Origin: CAZCSY01 sp964501505
GTDB taxonomy: Bacteria; Omnitrophota; Gorgyraeia; Velamenicoccales; Velamenicoccaceae
Direction of reading: 5' to 3'
Assembly: GCA_964501505.1 (NCBI GenBank)
Contig: CAZCSY010000046.1
Span: 1 to 11,319, forward strand
DNA length: 11,319 bases
Below, piece after piece: positions 1 to 8,176 of this stretch. Under the pieces are notes generated by a model. The model did no database searches. It was not told where the DNA came from and worked only from the letters and a program-made list of their open reading frames with translations. How positions within the stretch are numbered: position 1 is the first letter of the stretch; the number at the start of each line of letters is the position of its first letter. The position numbers and the translations under genes were made by a program.

Positions 1-6
1 GTCTTC

Positions 7-2199
7 ATGTCCCGTACCGAGGGGGCGCACTTCTTCCTGAACTTTTTCGTGTTCGGGACCATCCTTCTTCTGTTCGCCCTCGTGCCGTATCACCGTGCAA
101 CGGGGCAGCTCGGATGGACCTTCGTGTGGTGGGTGTCGCGCCAGGACGTCCTGTCGTGCCCCGTTTCTACGAACGTCCTTGTCTTTCAATACACCGTGGC
201 CTCCGCGCTCCTGCTTTACTTCGTGTACCTGCAGCGCGTGGGCCAGGTCCTGCGCCGCCAGAATGAAGAGCTGACGGTGGCCATGACGAGCCTCGAGGTC
301 GGCTTCTGCCGCGAGGTCCTGTCGCGCAGCAAGAGTCATTTCATCGAGGTCAATGATGTGCTCCTGCGGTTGCTGGGGTACCAGAAGGAAGACTTTTTCG
401 GGATCTCCTTCGCGAACATCTGCGCGAGCGCCGAGGACGCAGAGAAGTTCAAGAACACCCTCTTGCAGAAAGGCTCGGTCCTGCGGGAGATGCGCCTGAA
501 GGCCACGGACGGGCGTCCCATCTGGGTCCTCCTGTCGGGCCGCGCCGTCAAGGGCGGGGAGGGCGATCTGCAGTTCTTCGAGTACATCGTCATCGACGTG
601 ACGGAGCGCAAGTGGATGCAAGAGGAGATGGCCTCCGCCTACCAGCGCTTCGAATCCGTCATCGAGAACACGCCGAACATCGCGATCCAGGGCTTCTCCC
701 TCGACGCAAAGATCCTGGAGTGGAATTACGCCTCCGAGGTGCTCTACGGCTACACGAGCCACGAGGCCATCGGCAAGACCTTGTCGGACCTGCTCCTGAA
801 CGAGGCGGACAGCCGGGAGTTCCAGCGGCTCTTCGAGTCGATCAAGGAGACCGGCCGGCCGACCCCGCCGCGGGAGTGGCTCGTCCGCAACAAGTTTGGC
901 CGCCACCTCACCGTTTATTCGTCGGTCTTTCCCATCTTGCAGCAGGGCCGCGTCATCGAGATCTACCGCATGGACGTCGATATCTCGGACCGCGTGGAGG
1001 CGGAGCAGCGCCTGAGCGAGGTCAAGGACAAACTCGAGGGGCTGGCGCTCAAGGACCCGCTGACCGAGATCTTCAACTTCCGCTACTTCCGGGAGCGCCT
1101 GAGCGCCGAGTTCGAACGCTCCAAGCGGGCGCTCTCACCTTTATCGATTATGATGATCGATATCGACTACTTCAAGTCCATCAACGATAGTTACGGCCAC
1201 CAGTTCGGGGACAGGATCCTCAAGCAGGTGGCCCGTTTCCTGAAGACGGAACTGCGCAGCAACGACGTCGTGGCGCGCTGGGGCGGGGAGGAGTTCGCCG
1301 TGATCCTTCCGGACACCAACCGCGGGGACGCGTTCAGCGTGGCGGGCAAGCTGATCGAACTCTTCCGCACCCGCAACTTCGGCGGCGACACGCTCATTAA
1401 GCTTAAAGGCAGCTTCGGCGTGGTCAGCTACCCCGAAGACCCGCTCTTCTCCGTCGAGGAAATGATCGACGCGGGCGAGGAGAGCATTTACCGCGTCAAG
1501 GAGCGCGGCGGCGACGGGGTGGCGTCCTACGGCCATGAGATCGGCGAGCGCACGCTGGACCGCGTGACCGACGACGACCGGCGGCGCTTCATCGATTCGG
1601 TCAAGCAGAAGCTTTCTTTCTTTGCGGTGCGCTCGGAGCGCAGCATCCTGGAGGCGGTCTACTCCTTGGCGAAAAGCATCGAGCTGCGGGACCGCCGCAC
1701 GAAGGAGCACTGCGATCGCATGGTCGAGTACGCCGAGAAGGTCGCGCGCAAGATGGGCATGAACGACCAGGACGTGGACAACGTGCGCCGGGCGGCCATG
1801 CTGCACGACATCGGCAAGCTCGGCATCTCCGACAAGATCCTTTTGAAGCCGGGCAAGCTGACCGCCGAGGAGTACGAGGAGGTCAAGAAGCATCCCGTCA
1901 TCGGCGCGGACATCATCTCCGTGGCCGGCTTTTTGAAAGATATCGTACCCATCATCCTCGGTCACCACGAGCATTGGGACGGCGGGGGGTATCCGCGCGG
2001 CCTCAAGGGGCAGGAGATCCCTCTGGGGGCGCGCATCGTCGCGGTCGTGGACGTCTATGAGGCCGTGACCTCGGACCGGCCCTACCACAAGGCGATCCCG
2101 AAGGAAGAAGCGATACAGATCCTGCGCGAAGGGATGGGCACCCAGTTCGACCCGCAGATCGTCAAGGTCTTCATCGACATTCTCGCATCAGATCGCTAA
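7..2199 (+). CDS. PAS-PAS-GGDEF-HD-GYP bifunctional c-di-GMP turnover protein
   Basis: This is a membrane-anchored signalling enzyme likely able both to make and to break cyclic di-GMP. The N-terminus has two hydrophobic segments (about residues 9-27 and 57-76). Two PAS sensor domains follow (about 93-202 and 216-330), each ending in the usual DVTERK / DISDRV linker. The GGDEF domain (about 342-510) has DIDYFKSIND (384-393) and an active-site GGEEF (426-430). An inhibitory-site RxxD (RSND, 417-420) lies exactly five residues before it. The HD-GYP domain (about 546-725) has HDIGK (600-604), KHP (628-630), HHEHWDGGGYP (653-663) and DVYEAVTSDRPY. No key residue is missing, so both activities are plausible; which one dominates cannot be read from sequence. 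The ATG is only six bases from the window edge, so the true start and more membrane sequence may lie upstream. A glucan phosphorylase gene follows after 30 bases. Confidence 0.93.
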   Translation: MSRTEGAHFFLNFFVFGTILLLFALVPYHRATGQLGWTFVWWVSRQDVLSCPVSTNVLVFQYTVASALLLYFVYLQRVGQVLRRQNEELTVAMTSLEVGFCREVLSRSKSHFIEVNDVLLRLLGYQKEDFFGISFANICASAEDAEKFKNTLLQKGSVLREMRLKATDGRPIWVLLSGRAVKGGEGDLQFFEYIVIDVTERKWMQEEMASAYQRFESVIENTPNIAIQGFSLDAKILEWNYASEVLYGYTSHEAIGKTLSDLLLNEADSREFQRLFESIKETGRPTPPREWLVRNKFGRHLTVYSSVFPILQQGRVIEIYRMDVDISDRVEAEQRLSEVKDKLEGLALKDPLTEIFNFRYFRERLSAEFERSKRALSPLSIMMIDIDYFKSINDSYGHQFGDRILKQVARFLKTELRSNDVVARWGGEEFAVILPDTNRGDAFSVAGKLIELFRTRNFGGDTLIKLKGSFGVVSYPEDPLFSVEEMIDAGEESIYRVKERGGDGVASYGHEIGERTLDRVTDDDRRRFIDSVKQKLSFFAVRSERSILEAVYSLAKSIELRDRRTKEHCDRMVEYAEKVARKMGMNDQDVDNVRRAAMLHDIGKLGISDKILLKPGKLTAEEYEEVKKHPVIGADIISVAGFLKDIVPIILGHHEHWDGGGYPRGLKGQEIPLGARIVAVVDVYEAVTSDRPYHKAIPKEEAIQILREGMGTQFDPQIVKVFIDILASDR

Positions 2200-2215
2200 C
2201 GACGGGCAAGACGAC

Positions 2216-2220
2216 AGGAG
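2216..2220 (+). promoter_or_regulatory. Shine-Dalgarno AGGAG for the phosphorylase gene
   Basis: AGGAG lies nine bases before the GTG at 2230. It supports that non-ATG start and suggests the phosphorylase is translated from its own site in the 30-base gap after the c-di-GMP gene. Confidence 0.6.
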
Positions 2221-2229
2221 CGTTCCGAC

Positions 2230-5200
2230 GTGGTCGGCTACAAGCTGGACAAAGACGGCACCTTCATCATCAAGGATTATAACCAGGCCAGGCCTTGGTC
2301 GAGTTTCTTCCCTGGCATCGCCGGCTGCTGGGGGATTCCGCTGTGGGCCTTTTATGTCAACCGCGGCCAATGCATCGCGAGCATGGGGGTCCGCTCCAAA
2401 GACAGCGCGATCATGGAGTTCCTGCCGGCCAACAAGGCGTATCAGCTGACGCCGACGCAGGGGTTTCGGACCTTTTTGAAGATCGGCACGACCGGCGGGG
2501 GCGTTTTTTACGAGCCCTTTTCGCCGAGCCGTTCCCTTACCGACAGGGGCGTGACACAGGTCTTGCGCATCCGGCCGTGCAGCCTGACGTTGACCGAGAC
2601 GCACGCGCGGATGAACCTGGAGACGGAGGTCGAGTACTTCACCCTGCCTCAGGCGCCCTACGCTGCCCTCGTGCGGACGCTGACGATCAAAAACACGTCG
2701 AAGACAAAGGCGCTGCGTCTCTCGGCCCTCGACGGATTGAGCGTCATCCTGCCCCACGGGATCTCCAACTGGTTTTTAAAGGAGATGGGCCGTACCATCG
2801 AGGCCTGGATGACGGTGGACGGACGCCATGCCGGGATCTCTCTCTTCAAGTTGACGACCGACCCGGGCGACACCACGCAGGTCGCCGTTGTCCGGGGCGC
2901 GAATTTTTATACCTCTTTCGAAAAGGGGCAGCGTTCGGGCCGGCGGATCATCGTCGATCCGCGCGCGGTCTTCGGTCCGGTCTCGGACCTCTCGCTGCCG
3001 TGGGTCTTCGCGCGCCCGGGCCGCTTCGTTCCCCCCCGCCGCCAGATCGCCCAGAACATCACACCTTGCGCCTTTACTCCCTTTTCCTGGACGCTTTCCC
3101 CCGGCCAAGAGCGGCGTCTCATCTCTCTCGTCGGTCACGTCTTTGACGCCGACGACGTCGCGCGCTACCGGATCAAAAAGATCGACGAAGCCTTCATCGC
3201 GGCCAAACGCCGCGAGAACGTCCGGCAGTGCGGTGTGATCTTCGGTCGCATCCTGACCGTGAGCGGCGAGCCTGTCTTCGACCTCTATGCGCAGCAGACC
3301 TATCTCGACAACATCCTGCGCGGCGGCTTTCCGGTGTCGTTATCGGCGGATGGGACCACGCGCAGCGTCTATGTGTATTCGCGCAAACACGGCGATCTCG
3401 AGAGGGACTACAACCGGTTTCTGGTGGCGCCGACGTATTTTTCGCAAGGGGAAGGCAATTACCGCGACGTGAACCAGAACCGCCGCTGCGACGTCTTCTT
3501 CCATCCCGCGGTCGGCGACGGCAATGTCCGCGTGTTCCTGAACCTGATCCAGCTCGACGGCTACAATCCGCTCGTCCTGCGCGGGGAGCGCTTTGTCATC
3601 CCGCAGGAGCAGTTCTTAAAGAGCCGCCTCGCCGGGGCCCTGCCCCGCAAGGAGGCCCAGGGGCTGGCGTCGTTCCTCGCGGGGCCCTTTGATCTGGGCG
3701 AGGCCTTCCGCTACCTGGAGGAGCGGCGCGTGCCGCTTGCCTGTTCTCATGAAGAGTTCGCCACAGGGCTGCTCGGTCTGGGGACGCCGGTGACGGAGGC
3801 GGCGTTCGGCGATGGATACTGGTCGGACCACTGGACGTATAATACGGATCTCTTGGAGAGTTTCTTCGCGGTCTTTCCGGACCGGATGCGCGCGCTCCTC
3901 TTCGAGGATGCCACCTTTACGTATTTCGACACGCACGTCTTTGTGCGGCCGCGCAGCGAGCGCTATGTCGTCGTCCACGGCCGGGTGCGTCAGCACCACA
4001 GCCTCGGGACGGATGAGGCAAAAGACAGGATCATCCGCCAGCGGCCGCGCGACAGGCACTGCGTGCGCACGCGCCACGGCGAAGGAGAGGTCTTCAGGAC
4101 GACGCTCGCGGCCAAGCTGCTGTGTCTCGTCTGCAATAAGTTGGCGACCCTCGATCCCGCGGGGGTGGGCGTCGAGATGGAGGCGGGCAAGCCCAACTGG
4201 TACGACGCGCTCAACGGCCTGCCGGCGCTCTTCGGTTCTTCCGTGAGCGAGACGTTTGAGATCAAACGCCTGATCGTGAAGTTGAGGGAGTGGGCCCAGG
4301 CCTGCCGCGTGCCCCATGATTATCTCATCGCGCTGCCGGCGGAGGGGGCGCGTTTCTTTGACGCGCTCAAAGACCTGTTGCAGGCCCCGTTGTCGCCTCA
4401 CGATTACTGGGACCGGTCCCACGGCGCCAAAGAGTTCTTCCGTCAGGAGGTGCGCCGGGGCGTGAGCGGCGAGACGGTCTCCAGGAGTTGGGGGGATTGC
4501 CTCGCCTTTTTCGACCTGGCGCTCAAAAAGCTCGACGAAGGGTTGTCCCGGGCCCGCGACCCCGGCGGCAAGGGCCTCACCACGTACTTTTCTTACAACG
4601 CGCTGGAATACGATAGCGCGACGGATGCCGGCGGGCGGTCCCACATCTCGGTGCGACGGTTTGAACAAAAGAGGCTGCCGTTCTTCCTCGAGGGGTTCGT
4701 CCACGCGATGCGCGCTCCGGGGCAGGACGCCGCGGCGCTCCATGAGGCCGCGAAGAAGAGCCCCTTGTGGGATAAAAAACTCAAGATGTACAAGGTGAAC
4801 GCGTCGTTGAGAGACGAGAGCCTGGAGCTGGGCCGCTGCAAGGCCTTCGTGCCCGGCTGGCTTGAGAACGAGTCGATATGGCTGCACATGGAATACAAGT
4901 TTTTCCTCGAGCTCTTGCGCAACGGTCTCTACGAGGCCTTTTATAACGAGATGGACCGCGCGCTGATCCCTTTTCAGAAGCCCCGGGTATACGGCCGCAG
5001 CATCCTTGAGAATTCGTCGTTCATCGTCTCGAGCGCCCACGCCGACGCGTCCCAGCACGGACGGGGTTTTGTGGCCCGCCTGAGCGGTTCGACGGCCGAG
5101 TTCCTGCACATGTGGCTCTTGATGAGCATCGGGCCCCGGCCTTTCTTCGTGGATGCGGCGGGCGCGCTCAACCTGCGCCTGGCGCCCGCGCTGCACCGTC

Positions 5201-5484
5201 GGTTTTTTACAAAGACCAGCCGCCGGGTCCCGTTGGGGGAGACGGCGTTGCTCGAGGTGCCCAGAGGCGGGTATGCCTTTCTCTTTTTGGCCAAGACCCC
5301 TGTCATCTATCGCAACCCAAAGAGGAAGAACACCTTCGGGGCGGCCGGCGCGCGTATCCAGTCGATTTCTCTGGTGACGGACGAAGGGAGCGTGCACAAC
5401 TTTGCCGGCGATACGATACCGGCGCCGCACGCCGCGCTCGTGCGCTCGGGGCGGGCGGCGCGCATCGAAGCGGATCTGGCATAA
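2230..5484 (+). CDS. GH94/GH161-like beta-glucan phosphorylase
   Basis: This large protein (1084 residues) resembles those usually annotated as cellobiose phosphorylase. Its length and motifs fit the GH161/GH94-related group better than the roughly 800-residue classical cellobiose phosphorylases. Such enzymes split beta-linked glucans or disaccharides with inorganic phosphate, giving a sugar 1-phosphate. No signal peptide is seen, so a cytoplasmic location is expected. Visible marks are the N-terminal FFPGIAGCWGIPLWAFYVNRG (about 26-46), QGEGNYRDVNQNRRCDVFF (406-424), GYWSDHWTYNTDLLE (529-543), WYDALNGLPALFGSS (657-671) and SSAHADASQHGRGF (934-947). Residues 1-320 look like the N-terminal beta-sandwich and the middle like the helical barrel. 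D413 and D533 are candidate catalytic acids, but I cannot assign one. The GTG start has AGGAG upstream. Family membership is recalled from motif patterns; the exact substrate (laminari-, cello- or other oligosaccharides) is unknown. Confidence 0.78.
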   Translation: MVGYKLDKDGTFIIKDYNQARPWSSFFPGIAGCWGIPLWAFYVNRGQCIASMGVRSKDSAIMEFLPANKAYQLTPTQGFRTFLKIGTTGGGVFYEPFSPSRSLTDRGVTQVLRIRPCSLTLTETHARMNLETEVEYFTLPQAPYAALVRTLTIKNTSKTKALRLSALDGLSVILPHGISNWFLKEMGRTIEAWMTVDGRHAGISLFKLTTDPGDTTQVAVVRGANFYTSFEKGQRSGRRIIVDPRAVFGPVSDLSLPWVFARPGRFVPPRRQIAQNITPCAFTPFSWTLSPGQERRLISLVGHVFDADDVARYRIKKIDEAFIAAKRRENVRQCGVIFGRILTVSGEPVFDLYAQQTYLDNILRGGFPVSLSADGTTRSVYVYSRKHGDLERDYNRFLVAPTYFSQGEGNYRDVNQNRRCDVFFHPAVGDGNVRVFLNLIQLDGYNPLVLRGERFVIPQEQFLKSRLAGALPRKEAQGLASFLAGPFDLGEAFRYLEERRVPLACSHEEFATGLLGLGTPVTEAAFGDGYWSDHWTYNTDLLESFFAVFPDRMRALLFEDATFTYFDTHVFVRPRSERYVVVHGRVRQHHSLGTDEAKDRIIRQRPRDRHCVRTRHGEGEVFRTTLAAKLLCLVCNKLATLDPAGVGVEMEAGKPNWYDALNGLPALFGSSVSETFEIKRLIVKLREWAQACRVPHDYLIALPAEGARFFDALKDLLQAPLSPHDYWDRSHGAKEFFRQEVRRGVSGETVSRSWGDCLAFFDLALKKLDEGLSRARDPGGKGLTTYFSYNALEYDSATDAGGRSHISVRRFEQKRLPFFLEGFVHAMRAPGQDAAALHEAAKKSPLWDKKLKMYKVNASLRDESLELGRCKAFVPGWLENESIWLHMEYKFFLELLRNGLYEAFYNEMDRALIPFQKPRVYGRSILENSSFIVSSAHADASQHGRGFVARLSGSTAEFLHMWLLMSIGPRPFFVDAAGALNLRLAPALHRRFFTKTSRRVPLGETALLEVPRGGYAFLFLAKTPVIYRNPKRKNTFGAAGARIQSISLVTDEGSVHNFAGDTIPAPHAALVRSGRAARIEADLA

Positions 5485-5513
5485 CGTTTGATTTTCATGC
5501 ATCGGGGGGTATA

Positions 5514-6077
5514 ATGGGTCTCGTGAAGAACACCGTTTTTGCTTCTTGTTTCATCCTGGCACTCATCGCGGGCATGGCCGGTTGCGCGTCGTTTTCCGAG
5601 ACGGCCGACCACTACCGGGCGGGTGTCTCGGCCTTTGAAGACGGCCAGACAGACTTTGCGATCATCCACCTGCGCCGCGTGATCAACGAGGCGCCGGAGT
5701 CTCCGTATGCCCCGCAGTCCATGTTCGCGCTTGGCGAGTATTATTATGACAACACGGATTATTTCAATTCCATCAAGAGGCTCTCGTCGTTTATCCGCCA
5801 GCACCCGAAGGACAAGGGCGTGGTCTTTGCCAAGGTCCTCATCTACAAGATGATCACCACCTTTAAGGCCGAGTCCGCCTTGAATGAACAGGAGGAGGCG
5901 CTCATGAAGGAGATCCGCAAGGAACTCTTCTCGCAGCCGCTCTTCTTCGTCTTTTACGATAAGAAGTCTCCGCGTTCGTACAAGTCCCTCTTTCACCACG
6001 CATACCTCGTCTACGATTACGTCGATCGGATAAAAGTCTTCCGCGATGACAAACTCTTCCTTGAGCTCTCCCCGTAA
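5514..6077 (+). CDS. Lipoprotein with BamD/TPR-like helical repeat domain
   Basis: This 187-residue protein has a lipoprotein signal: lysine at 5, a hydrophobic stretch at about 7-20 and the lipobox MAGC with the lipidated cysteine at 24. Ala-Ser follows the cysteine, so outer-membrane sorting is plausible. Residues 29-110 look like tetratricopeptide repeats of the BamD/YbgF kind, with phrases such as YRAGVSAFEDGQTDFAIIHLRRVI and SPYAPQSMFALGEYYYD. BamD itself is about 245 residues, so this is a shorter relative and not clearly the essential assembly factor. The open frame extends upstream to 5112 inside the phosphorylase gene. ATG 5514 is preferred because it gives a proper signal peptide and has a run of six G (5504-5509) four bases upstream. 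Its 3' end overlaps the next gene by 32 bases, implying coupled translation. Confidence 0.8.
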   Translation: MGLVKNTVFASCFILALIAGMAGCASFSETADHYRAGVSAFEDGQTDFAIIHLRRVINEAPESPYAPQSMFALGEYYYDNTDYFNSIKRLSSFIRQHPKDKGVVFAKVLIYKMITTFKAESALNEQEEALMKEIRKELFSQPLFFVFYDKKSPRSYKSLFHHAYLVYDYVDRIKVFRDDKLFLELSP

Positions 6078-8118
6078 GACGCGCCGGGGGCTCCTCTATG
6101 GCGCGGCCGGGGTCATCCTCGGAGTCTTCGCCGTGAACTTTGCCGGGACGCTCTTGGCCGTCCGGATGCTCGCCGCCACCCGGGCCGAGATGGCCGCGGC
6201 GGCGGGCGGCACCCTGGGGGTGCGGGGCGTCTCTTTTAACGTCTTCAGGGGGCTGACGCTCACCGGCGTCACGATCCACCGGGGCCCGCAGTCCCTCTTT
6301 GACGCCGAGCGTATCGACATGGGATTTGAGGGTCTTTCGTACGTGCGCCGGCCGCTGCGGATCAAGAATGTCCGTATCACGACGCTGCGTCTGGTCACGG
6401 TGCGGTTCACGCAACTCGTGGATGTGGGCAGGCGCCTCTCGAATCTGCAGATGCCTTTGGTCTTTTACGATACGTTCCAGTTTGCGTGCCGCGACGTCTT
6501 CTTCGACGACACGATCCACCTCAGCGTCTCGGGGTATCTCAATGCCGTCAACAGCGAGCTTTATACCCTGCGCGGCCAGGTCGCTCTCTTAAAGGTTCGC
6601 TACGCCGCGTTTCCGGATTTCGACGTCTTTGAGGGCAGCGCCTTCTACGAGCCCTTTGATTATGAGTTCCAGGCCTCGCGCACCGAAGAGCGCCTGGAGA
6701 TCGCGCCCATCGAATTGAGCAACGCCCACCTCAAGATCTTCGGCCACGCGACCGCCGAGCACATCACGGGCGAGGACGCGGTCGTCGATCTGAGGCTCGA
6801 GATGGCCAATGTCCTTCTCGACGATTTCCCGGTCCTGAACCGCGGCAATGTGCGGGCGCGCGGCGTCCTGGACCTCGTGGGCGTTATGCAGGGAGATATC
6901 CTGCATCCGGAGACAGCGCTCTCGGTGGGCCTCAAGAACGGCGCGTTCACCTTTTTCGACTCTTTCTGTTTTTCGAAGATGAACGGCAAGGCCGTCTTTT
7001 CACGCAATCAGTTCTCGGGCGAGGGCCTTTGCCTCGAGCTGAACGGCATTCCGTTTTCCGCGGACCTGACGCTCTCGGCGCCGTTGCATCCGCACGTGGC
7101 CTTGTCCCTGCAGTCGCTCTCCCGGGTGGCCGGCGCCCCGCAGTTTACCTGGCGGATGGATGCCGACTGGAAGGGGGACCACCTGCGCGGTCTCGCTGGC
7201 GGGTCGGTGCGTTTCGCGCGCCGCGCTACCATCCAGCAGTTCGTTTTTGATTTCAAGGACTTCCGCCTGGGCTATGACGAGGATCTCTATCTCTATTCGC
7301 GCTATCTTGACATTGGCCTGACGGCCTCGGCGGCAGCGGACGCGGCCGCGACACCGGAAAACTCCTTCCAGAGGGAGGTACAGCTTGAATATCTCTTCGG
7401 CGTCCTGCGCAAGCTGCCCGGCGCCCTCGGGTTGAAACACGTCAAGGCCAGCTGCTACGGCGGCAACCTGGAGGGGGAGGCGTACCTTATTTCTTCCCCT
7501 GAAGAGCTCTGTGTCAAGGGCGAGCTCCACGTGCGGGACGTCAATATCCGCAAGTACGTCGCCACATCGGCCCCGAAGTCGACGCTGACGCAAGGACAGC
7601 TCGAAGGCGACCTGCGTTTTGACAACCGGCTGACCGATCAGATCAAGGGACAGGTCTTCGTGGTGAACGGCGAGATCGAGCACAACCCCATTCTCAACGC
7701 GGTGGCCGACTTTTTGGGCATCATGTCGTTGAAGCGGCTGCCGTTCGGCGACCTGTCGATCTTCTTTAACGGCGGCCGCGGGGATTACAGCGTCGAGGTG
7801 AAGCTGGCGTCTTCCCTCGTGAACGCGCAGCTCGAGAGCAAGGTCCAGTCCTACGAGACGATGGACGGCTATCTCTCGGCAAGCCTGAGCTCGCAGCTCC
7901 TGAACGAGTCGCGGACGTTCAAGAAGCTCTTGACCTATCTGAAGCACGACGAGCCCTTTGTCGCGTTCCCATTTAAGATCTCCTCGTACATCAGCAGCCC
8001 GCGCATCCTGTGGCTGAAGAACGAGTTTAAAGGGAAGATCCAGAACCTGCTCCCGGAGCGCAACAAGCGCTATCTGCAGGGTCAGGTCAGCACCATTATC
8101 GAGAGGGCCGGCGAGTAG
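6046..8118 (+). CDS. AsmA-like inner-membrane-anchored envelope protein
   Basis: This 690-residue protein has one N-terminal membrane segment (about 15-40) after a basic start (SPRKTRR). A long, beta-rich periplasmic region follows. Residues 55-120 (VRGVSFNVFRGLTLTGVTIH, then the FDAERIDMGFEGL and IKNVRITTLRL phrases) match the opening of AsmA/DUF748-type proteins. The part at about 515-665 (GQLEGDLRFDNRL, IKGQVFVVNGEI, FLGIMSLKRLPFGDL) matches their C-terminal repeat-like sheet. AsmA-family proteins are thought to form grooves carrying lipids across the periplasm, or to affect outer-membrane assembly. A role with the overlapping lipoprotein is inferred from the shared 32 bases. No strong Shine-Dalgarno precedes the ATG, consistent with reinitiation after the upstream gene. 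Subfamily assignment is uncertain. Confidence 0.75.
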   Translation: MTNSSLSSPRKTRRGLLYGAAGVILGVFAVNFAGTLLAVRMLAATRAEMAAAAGGTLGVRGVSFNVFRGLTLTGVTIHRGPQSLFDAERIDMGFEGLSYVRRPLRIKNVRITTLRLVTVRFTQLVDVGRRLSNLQMPLVFYDTFQFACRDVFFDDTIHLSVSGYLNAVNSELYTLRGQVALLKVRYAAFPDFDVFEGSAFYEPFDYEFQASRTEERLEIAPIELSNAHLKIFGHATAEHITGEDAVVDLRLEMANVLLDDFPVLNRGNVRARGVLDLVGVMQGDILHPETALSVGLKNGAFTFFDSFCFSKMNGKAVFSRNQFSGEGLCLELNGIPFSADLTLSAPLHPHVALSLQSLSRVAGAPQFTWRMDADWKGDHLRGLAGGSVRFARRATIQQFVFDFKDFRLGYDEDLYLYSRYLDIGLTASAAADAAATPENSFQREVQLEYLFGVLRKLPGALGLKHVKASCYGGNLEGEAYLISSPEELCVKGELHVRDVNIRKYVATSAPKSTLTQGQLEGDLRFDNRLTDQIKGQVFVVNGEIEHNPILNAVADFLGIMSLKRLPFGDLSIFFNGGRGDYSVEVKLASSLVNAQLESKVQSYETMDGYLSASLSSQLLNESRTFKKLLTYLKHDEPFVAFPFKISSYISSPRILWLKNEFKGKIQNLLPERNKRYLQGQVSTIIERAGE

Positions 8119-8120
8119 GT

Positions 8121-8132
8121 TTTCCCGGGAAA
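8121..8132. repeat. Perfect 12-base palindrome TTTCCCGGGAAA
   Basis: The sequence is its own reverse complement and sits just after the AsmA-like stop codon, before the MogA-type gene. It extends to an imperfect GGT-TTTCCC/GGGAAACC repeat with one bulged T. It has no loop and no T run, so it looks more like a dimeric protein-binding site than a terminator. Related CGGGAAA and GGAAAC copies occur within the next 35 bases. Its function is unknown. Confidence 0.4.
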
Positions 8133-8176
8133 CCCTGGAAACAGTTTCGGAGCCGTTCGGGAAAGTGCAGGGCGGG

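Noticed and set aside
612..1190. Alternative + strand frame inside the PAS/GGDEF gene
   Set aside because: The main frame is continuous with clear PAS and GGDEF motifs. This frame gives an Arg/Gly/Pro-rich product and does not indicate a frameshift.
1141..2088. Open frame on the - strand (315 codons) opposite the GGDEF/HD-GYP region
   Set aside because: The + strand carries intact catalytic motifs throughout. The antisense product is low-complexity and without motifs.
3616..5502. Long open frame on the - strand (628 codons) opposite the phosphorylase gene
   Set aside because: It lies wholly antisense to a gene with strong family motifs. Its translation is Arg/Pro/Ala/Glu-rich without recognisable domains, as expected from GC-rich third positions that remove stops.
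5112..5513. Upstream extension of the lipoprotein reading frame into the phosphorylase gene
   Set aside because: The extra part is an out-of-frame reading of the phosphorylase C-terminus and would bury the lipoprotein signal peptide that begins cleanly at 5514.
8118..8135. Palindrome considered as a transcription terminator
   Set aside because: There is no loop between the arms and no following T run, so an intrinsic terminator is unlikely.
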